Shown here: positions 23,816-31,509 of the stretch, piece by piece
Position numbering within the stretch: the first letter of the stretch is position 1
Layout of the letters: each line of letters begins with the position of its first letter
Notes under the pieces: model-generated
What the model was told of the DNA's origin: nothing
What the model saw: the letters and a program-made list of their open reading frames with translations, nothing else
Database searches by the model: none
Translations under genes and position numbers: made by a program
Assembly: GCA_009692185.1 (NCBI GenBank)
Contig: SHZT01000002.1
Coordinates: 1-33,454, forward strand
Length of the DNA: 33,454 bases
Direction of reading: 5' to 3'
Origin: Gemmatimonadota bacterium
GTDB taxonomy: Bacteria; Gemmatimonadota; Gemmatimonadetes; Gemmatimonadales; GWC2-71-9

Positions 23816-24804
23816 AGGTCCTCAAACCCGGGCTCCTGACCACCGTCCAGGACCTCGGGCGGCACGGCTACCAGCGGGACGGTGTGAGCGTCGGCGGCGC
23901 CATGGACGCGCAGGCGTTGCGCGTCGCCAACCTCCTCGTGGGGAACCCGGAGAACGCCGCCGGTCTTGAGTTCACGCTGCTTGGGCCCACGCTCGAGTTC
24001 ACCGGGGACACGCTCTTCGCGGTCACCGGCGGTCACATGAGCCCAAGAATTGGGGACCGTTCCGTTCCCGAAGCGCGGCCGGTGCTGGCGCGCGCCGGCG
24101 CGACCCTGTCATTCAAGGAGTGCGTCAGCGGGGCCAGGGGCTACCTGGCGTTCGCCGGCGGCTTCGACGTCCCCGAGGTGCTGGGAAGCCGTGGGACTCA
24201 CCTGCGCGCGGGGTTCGGCGGCCTCGACGGCCGGGCGTTGCGTGCCGGAGACACGCTCCGGCTGGCTCCCCGAAGCGACTCGGCCGAGCGCGTGCTTCAG
24301 TCGCTCGCCCACCGGCCCGGCACATTCGTCGCGACGCCATGGAGTGTCAGCGCCTCCGCCCTCCCACGGTACGCCGCATCGCCCACGGTTCGCGTCATAC
24401 CCGGCATCCATTTCGCGCGGTTTGACGACGCGAACCGGCGGGCGTTCTTCCAGGACGGTTTTCGGATTACTCCGCAATCAGACCGCATGGGGTACAGGCT
24501 CGAGGGTCCCTTGCTCTCCCTTATCGAGCCTCTCGAGCCCATCAGCGAGCCGGTGTGCGCCGGAACAATCCAGGTTCCGCCCGAGGGTCAGGCCATTGTC
24601 CTCATGGCCGACCGGCAGTCCGCGGGCGGCTATCCGCGCATCGGGCAGGTCATTACGGTTGACCTGCCGCTGATTGCGCAAACGAAAGCGGGAGATACGC
24701 TGAGGTTTTCCGAAGTGTCGCTGGAACAGGCTGAGGAGCTGTACGTGGAGCGGGAGCGCACCATCGAGCAGGTTCGGCAGGGGCTGCTGCATGCGCCGCA
24801 TTGA
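23812..24804 (+). CDS. pxpC: 5-oxoprolinase subunit C (KipA/AHS2 family)
   Basis: 330 residues from a GTG at 23812 (GTGA overlap with the pxpB stop). It starts [45 protein letters not shown], the standard AHS2 opening, and later has the family stretches [32 protein letters not shown] and [30 protein letters not shown]. Related domains are found in urea carboxylase. It acts with PxpB as the ATP-using part of 5-oxoprolinase. Its last 14 bases overlap the start of pxpA. Confidence 0.95.
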   Translation: [330 protein letters not shown]

Positions 24805-25540
24805 CCTGAACTGCGACTTGGGCGAAGGCGCGGGGTCAGATGAGCAGATCCTGCCCCTGGTCACGTCGGCCAACGTCGCGTGCGGGGTTCACGCCGGCGG
24901 CCCGGGGGTCATGCGGCGGACGGTAGACGCGGCGATCCAGGCAGGTGTGGCGATCGGAGCGCACCCCGGTTTCCAGGACCTGCCCAATTTCGGACGCGTG
25001 AACATCGACCTGAGTCCCGGGGACGTGTTCGAGCTCGTTGTCTATCAGATCGGGGCGCTGGGGGGGTTCGTTACAGCCGCGGGCGGGCGCCTGGCGCACG
25101 TGAAGGCGCACGGCGCGCTCTATACGATGGCCGCCGAGGACGCGGCGCTGGCCGACGCCATTGCCCGCGCAGTAAAGGCCATGGATCCGGCGCTGATCCT
25201 CTTCGGCCTGCCGAAGAGCGAGTTGGTGAGGGCGGGCGCGCGAGCGGGGATTCCCACGGCCACCGAGGCGTTTGCCGACCGCACGTATCAACGCGATGGC
25301 ACGCTCACGCCTCGCGGTGAGGCCGGCGCGCTGATAGCCGATGTGCAGCAGGCGGCGGCGCAGGCTGTCCGCATCGTCACCGAAGGGAAAGTCCGCGCCA
25401 CCGATGGAACGGACATCGAGATTCAGGCAGACACGATCTGCCTGCACGGCGATGGCGCTCACGCGCTCGAGCTGGCGCGGGAGATTCGGCGGCGGATGGA
25501 AGACGCGGGCGTGACGCTTGCGCCCGTCGGCCGTCCCTAG
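24791..25540 (+). CDS. pxpA: 5-oxoprolinase subunit A (LamB/YcsF family)
   Basis: 249 residues from an ATG at 24791 inside the end of pxpC. It opens with the highly conserved RIDLNCDLGEGAGSDEQILPLVTSANVACGVHAGGP and contains GAHPGFQDLPNFGR, HVKAHGALY, EAFADRTYQRDGTLTPRGEAGA and the C-terminal ICLHGDGAHALELAREIR, which together mark PxpA. It completes the PxpABC set. The stop TAG (25538-25540) shares the palindrome CTAG with the stop of the convergent toxin gene, so there is no room for a terminator between them. Confidence 0.96.
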   Translation: MRRIDLNCDLGEGAGSDEQILPLVTSANVACGVHAGGPGVMRRTVDAAIQAGVAIGAHPGFQDLPNFGRVNIDLSPGDVFELVVYQIGALGGFVTAAGGRLAHVKAHGALYTMAAEDAALADAIARAVKAMDPALILFGLPKSELVRAGARAGIPTATEAFADRTYQRDGTLTPRGEAGALIADVQQAAAQAVRIVTEGKVRATDGTDIEIQADTICLHGDGAHALELAREIRRRMEDAGVTLAPVGRP

Positions 25541-25905
25541 GCCCAGGCCACTGGCACGCGGTACAGTTCGAACACCCTGTCAGCGGTGAGAATCGTCAGC
25601 CCTTCCTCGAGGGCCTGCGCTATCAGTAGCCGGTCAAACGGATCGGCATGATGCCCGGGCAGGTCACGCAAGAGGTCGGCGTGCCGGATCGTGACCGGCA
25701 AAGGCAGAAACCCGTGGCGTTCTACGATGTCTTCAACCGGTTCCTCCAGCTTGAGCTTTCCCAGCGCCCGCTTGATGGAAACCTCCCAGGCGCTCACCGC
25801 ACTGATCACAACGAGATCGGCCCGCTGGACGGTGCGAACCGCCGCGGGCCGAAGCGTGTCCGCGTGCCAGCGGATGAGCGCGTTGGTGTCGAGCAGGAGC
25901 CTCAG
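25537..25905 (-). CDS. vapC: PIN-domain toxin (VapC-like), apparent CTG start
   Basis: 122 residues if read from the CTG at 25905. PIN toxins are Mg-dependent RNases. The N-terminal strand LRLLLDTNALIRW contains the first catalytic Asp (D6), followed by SAVSAWEVSIKRALGKL with the conserved Glu and the DPFDRLLIAQALEEGLTILTAD segment with the late acidic residues. The first GTG in frame (25809) would drop the DTN strand and inactivate the enzyme. Upstream of 25905 the frame reads only Arg, Leu and similar codons with no ATG/GTG/TTG. CTG at 25905 overlaps the antitoxin stop as CTGA, the same geometry as ATGA and GTGA coupling elsewhere in the window. Confidence 0.85.
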   Translation of the reverse strand: MRLLLDTNALIRWHADTLRPAAVRTVQRADLVVISAVSAWEVSIKRALGKLKLEEPVEDIVERHGFLPLPVTIRHADLLRDLPGHHADPFDRLLIAQALEEGLTILTADRVFELYRVPVAWA

Positions 25906-26177
25906 CCGGCGCCGCCGCCGAACAATTTGAGCACCCCGGGTGGCAGGGGCGCATCAAAGTCACGGGCGATCCAGACCCTTCCCTTGGCGCCCCCCGGCTT
26001 CCGAACGTGGACGGCCCCCTTCGGCGCGAATGGCACCAGGCGCGCCTTGGGCTTCCCGGACTTGGCTATGACGAACTCACGCCCCAGCGCCGCCTGATCG
26101 ACGAGATCGGACAGGTGGGTCTTCGCATCGTAGAGACTGACGGATTCCTTGACCGCGCGGGCCCTCTTCTTCGGCAT
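25902..26177 (-). CDS. Phd/YefM-type antitoxin of the PIN toxin
   Basis: 91 residues from an ATG at 26177. The Phd/YefM fold is visible in VSLYDAKTHLSDLVDQAALGREFVIAKSGKPKARLVPF, the DNA-binding and dimer part. The rest (about 55-91, ending PLPPGVLKLFGGGAG) is the disordered tail that would wrap the toxin. The N-terminus is very basic (PKKRARAVK). No Shine-Dalgarno precedes the ATG. The stop TGA overlaps the toxin CTG. Antitoxin first, toxin second, and an inverted repeat upstream is the normal layout of an autoregulated type II pair. Confidence 0.88.
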   Translation of the reverse strand: MPKKRARAVKESVSLYDAKTHLSDLVDQAALGREFVIAKSGKPKARLVPFAPKGAVHVRKPGGAKGRVWIARDFDAPLPPGVLKLFGGGAG

Positions 26178-26183
26178 GGAAGC

Positions 26184-26212
26184 AATGTCACTAAGTTGAC
26201 CAGATTGGTCAA
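26184..26212 (-). promoter_or_regulatory. Promoter and palindromic operator of the toxin-antitoxin pair
   Basis: A perfect 7-bp inverted repeat, TTGACCA (26196-26202) and TGGTCAA (26206-26212) around GAT, lies just upstream of the antitoxin ATG. Read on the minus strand, TTGACC (26212-26207) matches a -35 box, followed after 17 bases by GACATT (26189-26184), a weak -10. Only six bases separate this from the ATG, and there is no ribosome-binding site, so a leaderless mRNA is likely. The palindrome overlaps the -35, as expected for repression by the antitoxin-toxin complex. Confidence 0.55.
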
Positions 26213-27057
26213 GTCATGCCAATCAGGTCCTTATGCAGAAGCGAGAGGAACAGCCCCACGTCCGTCACAATCCCGATGGCCTGGGCTGACCCGCGGTCGG
26301 ACAGCTTCGTGACCGTCGAGACGCTGATATCCACGCACACCGTTGTGACCCACGACGGGATCATGTTCCCCACCCCAATCGAGTGCAGCATGGTCCCAGC
26401 ATCAGGATCATGTCGAGGCCGTCCACCGCATGCGCATAGGCTTCCTGCGCGGCAATCAGGTCCATGATGGTGTCCGGCAACGGGCCGTCATCGCGGACGC
26501 CCCCCGCGAGCACGAACGGCACTTTCCGGCGGACGCATTCGAACATGATCCCCGAGCCCACCACGCCGGACTCGACTGCCTGCCGGATACCCCCGGCGCG
26601 GTTCACGGCGTTGATCGCTCGCATGTGATTCTTGTGGCCGTCACGCACGGCGATGCCGGTCTCGAGATTCACGCCCAGTGACGTCTTGACGAGAGAATGC
26701 TCGATGTCGTGGACCGCGCCACTCGCCGCTGATGCGCACCGAGGTGCGGTGGTTGGTGGTCGAGTAGAAGTCGTCGGGCACGCACCGGTCCACCGTGGCC
26801 TTCTTCACCTGGGCATCGGTCTCGGCCGTCATGTAGCAGCCGAGCGGCATGAGTTCTTCCAGCAGGGCCACCAATTCGCCTTGCCCCGGCGCGGTGATGC
26901 GGAGGCGCGCCGTCGAGAACTCGGCGTTCGTCTTGCCGACGTTGAACTCGATGATCTCGAACTGCCCCTGGTGCTCAATGACCTTGTCGCAAATGCGGGT
27001 CATGAGCTGGGAGTCGATGAGGTGGCCGCGGGCCTCGACCGTTTCGGAGGCAGGCAT
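26209..27057 (-). pseudogene. Broken TIGR00300-type (LOR/SDH-like) gene: internal deletion plus frameshift
   Basis: Three pieces of one protein lie in order. Residues 1-113 (MPASETVEARGHLIDSQLMTR... to TSVRISGEW, 27057 to about 26719) match the N-terminal LOR domain of TIGR00300 proteins. Then the sequence jumps, in another frame, to AVHDIEHSLVKTSLGVNLETG and the conserved [35 protein letters not shown] and DMILML. From family length I infer that roughly 120 residues are missing. Near 26393-26398 one base is lost (CTGGGACC where CTGGCGACC is expected), and the family end [24 protein letters not shown]...[12 protein letters not shown] continues in a third frame to 26209. The family includes ornithine cyclodeaminase and arginine dihydrolase-linked enzymes. 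The ATG overlaps the stop of the DUF2520 gene, so it was once part of that operon. Confidence 0.85.
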
Positions 27058-27884
27058 CAGTCCAGCGCCTTTTCGACCGCGGAACGCCGGGCGGGGTCCA
27101 GGTCCGCGAGATCAGCGGCCTCACGCCCAAGCATGCGGTACAACTCCACCTCGTCTCCCGTGAGCGCCGCCAGGTGGCGGCGGATGGTATCGGCGTCGCC
27201 GCGGGCGGCGGGCCCGGTGAGCGCCTGTTCGGGGCCGCCGGCCGCGAGATTCTCCACTGTCCCGCGCAAGAGGCTCACCAGCCCGCGCCACGCGACATCT
27301 GGCGGCAGACCGGCCTGCTCGAGGAGCCGCCGCGCGACCGCCGCGAGTACGACGACGTAGTTGGACCCGAACACGCCTGCCGCGTGGTAGAGGACCTTGG
27401 ACGCCGAGGGGATCGCGACCGGGACAAGCCCGACGGCGGTGGCCAGCTCGCCCGCCACTTTGACCGCTCGCTCGTCGCCCTCGGTTACCGCGACGGACCC
27501 GCGGAGGCGTTCAGGAGCGGAGGCGGGATCGGAAAGTGTCTGCAAGGGATGGAGCGAGCCCAGCGCGGCCCCGGAAAACTCCAGCGAATGCAGAGCCGAG
27601 CGATCCAGCGCCCCGGAGACATGGAGGACCGTGTGCCGCCGGTCGACCACGCGGGCGCGGGCAAGGTCCGCCGCCACGGAGGCCACGGCGTCATCCGGCA
27701 CGGCGATGAGCACGACATCTACCAGGGGGACCCAGCCGGGCGTCCCGCCGGAGGTTCCGGTGATTTGTGGAGGAAGCGGTTTCGGGGTGCGGCCGTGCGC
27801 CATCACATGATACCCGGCGCGCACGAGGGCCAGCCCCAGGCCCAGCCCGACGCGGCCGGGCCCGACGACCCCGACCGCCGTCAC
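27057..27884 (-). CDS. Rossmann-like and DUF2520 domain protein
   Basis: 275 residues from a GTG at 27884 (GTGA overlap with the ctpA stop). The N-terminal domain has a nucleotide-binding glycine motif, VGVVGPGRVGLGLGLAL, followed by VDVVLIAVPDDAVASVAADLA, as in 6-phosphogluconate- and ketopantoate-reductase-like folds. The C-terminal DUF2520 helical domain starts near LHPLQTLSDP and includes YHAAGVFGSNYVVVLAAVA and LLRGTVENL. It is probably an NAD(P)-dependent dehydrogenase-like protein, but its substrate is not known. The stop overlaps the ATG of the broken TIGR00300 gene (TGATG). Confidence 0.88.
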   Translation of the reverse strand: MTAVGVVGPGRVGLGLGLALVRAGYHVMAHGRTPKPLPPQITGTSGGTPGWVPLVDVVLIAVPDDAVASVAADLARARVVDRRHTVLHVSGALDRSALHSLEFSGAALGSLHPLQTLSDPASAPERLRGSVAVTEGDERAVKVAGELATAVGLVPVAIPSASKVLYHAAGVFGSNYVVVLAAVARRLLEQAGLPPDVAWRGLVSLLRGTVENLAAGGPEQALTGPAARGDADTIRRHLAALTGDEVELYRMLGREAADLADLDPARRSAVEKALD

Positions 27885-29509
27885 GGTCGCCGGGCGTTCG
27901 CTCCGGGCGACGATGGTGCCGCCGCCAGCGCGATCAGTTCGCGCGGCGTGCGGGCCCGCTGGAGCAACTGGATGCCCTTCTGGATCTGCACGTCGTCCGC
28001 CGCGCGGCGCTTGAACTCCGCCACCTTGCTGAACGAGTAGTGCACCGCCTCGTAAGCGAGCTGCTGATCTATGAACTGGCGCACGCCGGACCACACCGAG
28101 TCGGGCAGTTCAACACCCTTGGCGCGAATCCGCCGCAGGAGTTCCGCCCGCATGGCCGCCGTCGGCGTGAACGTTTCGTTGGGCACCGCCTTCTGTACCT
28201 TGAGCTCGATCGCGTACGCAGTCAGCGCGTCACGGTACGTCGGGATCTTGGACCCGAGTGACTTGGCGAATTCGCGTTCCGCGGTGCCCAGCGAGTCAGA
28301 GCCCACCACCACATCCGGGTGAATGCCGCCAACACCCTGGAGAACACGCCCGCCGTCGGTCTTGAAGACCTTGGCGGCAACCGTGTCACGCTTGGCTGCC
28401 GTATCGGCGGCGGCGGCCATGGCTATGGCGCGGGCCTCGCCGGTCGGCACGCGCTGAATAAGCCGGCCGCTCGGCGTGTACCACTTGGCGGTCGTGATTT
28501 TCAAAGCCTCGCTCGCCGAAAGCTGGAACAAGGTCTGCACCAGGCCCTTGCCGAACGTCGCGGTCCCGACGATCAGGGCACGGTCGTGATCCTGCAGCGC
28601 ACCGCTGATGATCTCGGATGCCGAGGCCGTGTTGCCGTCCACCAGGACGACCACCGGCATGTCGGGCCAGGGCTGGGGCTCGTCGGCGGAGTAGGACTTT
28701 GTGGAACCCACACTCCGCCCCTTGGTCTCGACCACCACCTGGTCACGATCGAGGAAGAGGTCGGTCAACTTGACGCCCGATTCCAGCAGGCCGCCGGGGT
28801 TGTCACGCAGGTCGAGAATGAGGGCCTTCGCGCCCTGCTTCCGCAGGGTGTTGATGCCGTCCTTCATTTCTTCGGGGGACGACTCCGCCACCGTCCGGAG
28901 CTGGACGTATCCGATGCTCGGCGTGAGCAGGGTGACGAACTCGACCGAGCGGACGTGGATGCGGGCCCGGGTGATCTTGAAATCGAGGGAATCGCTGACG
29001 CCAGGCCGCGCCACGCGCACGGTGACGAGCGAGCCGGCCTCGCCGCGCAGCATCTGCACGGCCTTTTCTTCCTTCCAGCCGTAGGCGGACTGACCATCCA
29101 CTTCGATAATCCGGTCGCCGCCGGTGATGCCGGCCTTCTCGGCGGGCGTGTCGGGCAGCGGCGCGATGACCGTCACCCAGCCGTCGCGGACGCCGATCTG
29201 AATGCCCAGGCCGGCGTAGTTGCCCGTCGTGCTGAGCGTGAGATCCCGATATTCCTTTTCGCGCATGAACGTCGAGTAGGGGTCGTTCAGCTGCTCGAGC
29301 ATGCCGTCGATGGCCATGTCGTACAGCTTGCGTTCGTCCACGGAATCCACGTAGTAGTCGGCCACGTGGGAGACGATGTCTTCGAACAGGCGAGCCTTCT
29401 GGTACACCGACCCCGCCTGCGTGGAGCCGCGCTGCAACAGCCAGCCGCCGGACACGAACGAGACGACGCCCACCAGCGCCAGCACCAGGACCCCGCGCCC
29501 TCGCTTCAC
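27881..29509 (-). CDS. ctpA: C-terminal processing protease (S41 family)
   Basis: 542 residues from a GTG at 29509, with GGGGGCGAT just upstream. The N-terminus is basic (KRGRG) with one hydrophobic span (about 7-24), a signal anchor, so the protease is periplasmic. The PDZ domain is at about 95-180 (GLGIQIGVRDGWVTVIAPLPDTPAEKAGI). The catalytic dyad is S296 in DGNTASASEI and K321 in GTATFGKGLVQ, with the supporting glutamine Q325 four residues later. The substrate-loop DLRDNPGGLL is present. The C-terminal extension (about 400-542) is helical with many charged residues. It degrades or trims envelope proteins; the substrate is unknown. It lies 38 bases downstream of tmk and upstream of the DUF2520 gene. 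Confidence 0.95.
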   Translation of the reverse strand: MKRGRGVLVLALVGVVSFVSGGWLLQRGSTQAGSVYQKARLFEDIVSHVADYYVDSVDERKLYDMAIDGMLEQLNDPYSTFMREKEYRDLTLSTTGNYAGLGIQIGVRDGWVTVIAPLPDTPAEKAGITGGDRIIEVDGQSAYGWKEEKAVQMLRGEAGSLVTVRVARPGVSDSLDFKITRARIHVRSVEFVTLLTPSIGYVQLRTVAESSPEEMKDGINTLRKQGAKALILDLRDNPGGLLESGVKLTDLFLDRDQVVVETKGRSVGSTKSYSADEPQPWPDMPVVVLVDGNTASASEIISGALQDHDRALIVGTATFGKGLVQTLFQLSASEALKITTAKWYTPSGRLIQRVPTGEARAIAMAAAADTAAKRDTVAAKVFKTDGGRVLQGVGGIHPDVVVGSDSLGTAEREFAKSLGSKIPTYRDALTAYAIELKVQKAVPNETFTPTAAMRAELLRRIRAKGVELPDSVWSGVRQFIDQQLAYEAVHYSFSKVAEFKRRAADDVQIQKGIQLLQRARTPRELIALAAAPSSPGANARRP

Positions 29510-29547
29510 ATCGCCCCCATGTCGTAGAAGAAACACCGCATATCTCT

Positions 29548-30195
29548 TCAACCCGTCCGTCGGGGAAAGGTTTCCCCAAAACGGGTTCGTAACAAGGCCC
29601 ACGCGTCGGACTCGACCTCCTCGGCGGGCCGGTCAGCATCAAGATGAAACAACCCGTCCCCATTCGCCCGGGCAAAGGCCTCTCGCACCCGTTCGTGCAG
29701 GGCGTCTCCTTCCCGCTCCATGCGATCCTGTTTCTTCGCCGCACGCACCTGGCGGCCGCGCCCGACGCTGAGCGGGATATCCAGGACGATCGTCAGGTCC
29801 GGCCTCAATCCGCCGGTGGCAATCCGGTTGGCGTAGAACACCTCGTCCCGCGGGAGGCCACGCCCGGCCACCTGGTACGCCTCGGTCGAAAGGTCGAACC
29901 GGTCGGAGAGCACGAAGCGACCAACGCCCAGCGCCGGCCGGATCACCCGGTGCACGAGGTCCGCGCGCGCGGCCAGCACCAGGAACAGCTCGGCCCCGGG
30001 ACTCGCGCCCAAGGCAGGATCAAACGCGAGGCGGCGGGCCTCCTCGGCCAGCGGCGTGCCGCCGGGCTCGCGCACCACCAGCGGGTCCAGGCCCTCGGCG
30101 CGCAGGCGACCAGCGAGGCGTTCCACCAGCGTGCTCTTGCCCGCCCCATCAGGACCCTCGACCACTACGAACGCGCCTGCCTTGCCCCCGGGCAC
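29548..30195 (-). CDS. tmk: Thymidylate kinase
   Basis: 215 residues from a GTG at 30195. It phosphorylates dTMP to dTDP. The P-loop is VVEGPDGAGKST (about 12-22), followed by VVREPGGTPLAEEAR and the DRF motif VLSDRFDLSTEAYQVAGRGL, then a lid region with basic residues (RAAKKQDRMEREG). The length is normal. Its start lies two bases after the stop of ylbF, so the genes are coupled. Confidence 0.95.
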   Translation of the reverse strand: MPGGKAGAFVVVEGPDGAGKSTLVERLAGRLRAEGLDPLVVREPGGTPLAEEARRLAFDPALGASPGAELFLVLAARADLVHRVIRPALGVGRFVLSDRFDLSTEAYQVAGRGLPRDEVFYANRIATGGLRPDLTIVLDIPLSVGRGRQVRAAKKQDRMEREGDALHERVREAFARANGDGLFHLDADRPAEEVESDAWALLRTRFGETFPRRTG

Positions 30196-30196
30196 G

Positions 30197-30550
30197 TCAG
30201 CCCAGCGTGATGATGGGACTGGCCGCGCCCTTCTCGATGCCCTCGAGGATCTGCTCGTTCACCTTGAGCATGAGCTTGTCGAAATTGGATTGCGCCGAGA
30301 CGACGGTCTGGTACAGCGGATCGGCTTGGATCTTCGTGAGCAGCTCGTCGTAGCCCGCCACGTCCGCCTCGGCGGGCGGCGTGCCCCGCTCGGCCTGCTC
30401 TTCCAGCTTCATGGCCATTTTCCGGATCTGCTGCATGCGCTCCCGCAGCTCCGTGGCGCCTTCGACCCGGGTCTGCGCCCGCTTGAGCGCGCCGTACTCG
30501 TCGCTCTGGCCGATCAGCCGCCCCAACTCCCGCGCCTTGTCCGGTATCAC
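30197..30550 (-). CDS. YlbF/YmcA family protein
   Basis: 117 residues from a GTG at 30550. The protein is almost entirely helical, with the YlbF-like core KARELGRLIGQSDEYGALKRAQTRVEGATELRERMQQIRKMAMKLEEQ, and YETVVSAQSNFDKLMLKVNEQILEGI near the C-terminus. In Bacillus, YlbF with YmcA and YaaT acts on RNase Y and on development, but a role outside Firmicutes is not established. Its upstream region carries a fold-back repeat that reaches into the end of prmC. Confidence 0.85.
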   Translation of the reverse strand: MIPDKARELGRLIGQSDEYGALKRAQTRVEGATELRERMQQIRKMAMKLEEQAERGTPPAEADVAGYDELLTKIQADPLYQTVVSAQSNFDKLMLKVNEQILEGIEKGAASPIITLG

Positions 30551-30566
30551 GCGTGCTCCCCCATGG

Positions 30567-30641
30567 CCACGGATCTCGCAGAAAATGGCAGATGCACGCA
30601 GATCATCTGCGATTATCTGTGTGAATCTGCGTCATCTGTGG
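30567..30641. repeat. 75-bp fold-back element at the prmC/ylbF junction
   Basis: The element is bounded by CCACGGAT (30567-30574) and ATCTGTGG (30634-30641), inverted with one mismatch. Inside, the left half has CGCAGAA (30577), GGCAGAT (30587) and CGCAGAT (30597), and the right half has ATCTGCG (30605), ATCTGTG (30615), ATCTGCG (30625) and ATCTGTG (30634), spaced 9-10 bases. The centre, CGCAGAT-C-ATCTGCG (30597-30611), is a perfect palindrome. The DNA is far less GC-rich than its surroundings. It covers the last nine codons and the TAA stop of prmC. Confidence 0.8.
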
Positions 30642-31509
30642 CGATCAGAATGTATCGGTCGCGTCCCGTCGCATCCGGGAATACCCGCCCCTCCGGCCAG
30701 CCATGCTCCCGGACCACGGCAAGCACGTCATCGCGGCGCGAGGAATCTATCTCCAGCGCGATGAGGCCGCCGGGGTTCAGGTGGGCCGCGGCCTCACCCA
30801 GGAGTTCACGATACAGCGTCAGGCCATCCGGCCCGCCGTCGAAGGCCACCCGCGGCTCCCAATCCCGCACCAGCGGCAGGAGCCCGGTCCACTCGCCCGA
30901 GGTGACGTAGGGCAGGTTGGCGACGATCACGTCCACCCGCAGCGTGGCCAGGGGCTCGAGAAGCGCTCCCTGGCGGAGCTCGACCGGCGTCGGCGGTGAC
31001 ACGGACGCCAGGTTGATGCGGGCAACCTCCAGCGCCGCCGCCGAAACATCGATCGCGATGACCCGCTCGAACCTGCCCTCGGCCGCCAGCGCCAGTGCCA
31101 GGGCCCCGCTCCCCGTCCCGATGTCGGCCACCACGCCCCAGCGGCCCGCAGAGCGACGGCGCGCGTAGGCGAGCACGAGGTCCACCAGGCCCTCGCTGTC
31201 ACTGCGGGGAATCAGCACGCGGTGATCCACGTACAGGTCGAGGTGGCGAAAACCGACGAGGCCCACCGCGTATTGAAACGGCTCGCCGGCCACCTGCCGC
31301 TCGATGGCCCGACGGTAGCGGGCCTGGAACTCGGCGTCCGGGGTGTCGTCCCGCCGGAGCCACACCGCCCCGGGCGTCACTCGCTCCAGCGAGGCCCACG
31401 TACTGAGGGCAAGGATCTCGGGATGGGGAACGGCAGCGGTACGGAGGGCAATCGTCGCGGACTGCAGCTCGTCGCCGATGGTGCGTTCCTTACGTGCTCG
31501 CGGCGCCAT
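30613..31509 (-). CDS. prmC: Release factor glutamine methyltransferase
   Basis: 298 residues from an ATG at 31509, overlapping the end of prfA by 20 bases. PrmC methylates the GGQ glutamine of RF1 and RF2 using SAM, and the substrate gene prfA sits directly upstream. The helical N-terminal domain is at about 1-85, then IPRSDSEGLVD, SAM motif I DIGTGSGALALALA (GTGSG at 131-135), motif II VIAIDVS and the catalytic motif NLPY (198-201). Most family members have NPPY; Leu in the second position is a variation. The last residues ATDDADSHR and the stop come from the fold-back repeat, so the natural C-terminus has been replaced. Confidence 0.94.
   Translation of the reverse strand: MAPRARKERTIGDELQSATIALRTAAVPHPEILALSTWASLERVTPGAVWLRRDDTPDAEFQARYRRAIERQVAGEPFQYAVGLVGFRHLDLYVDHRVLIPRSDSEGLVDLVLAYARRRSAGRWGVVADIGTGSGALALALAAEGRFERVIAIDVSAAALEVARINLASVSPPTPVELRQGALLEPLATLRVDVIVANLPYVTSGEWTGLLPLVRDWEPRVAFDGGPDGLTLYRELLGEAAAHLNPGGLIALEIDSSRRDDVLAVVREHGWPEGRVFPDATGRDRYILIATDDADSHR

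Noticed and set aside
25537-26177. A larger defence island around the toxin-antitoxin pair
   Set aside because: Flanking genes are metabolic and housekeeping, with no restriction, CBASS, retron or other defence genes visible.
26209-26391. A separate small gene of 60 residues
   Set aside because: Its sequence continues the conserved TIGR00300 C-terminus (MLHSIGVGN...) and is a frameshifted fragment of the pseudogene.
30567-30641. CRISPR array (short repeated units)
   Set aside because: Units are 7 bases with 2-3 base spacers and occur in both orientations; there are no repeats of CRISPR length and no cas genes.
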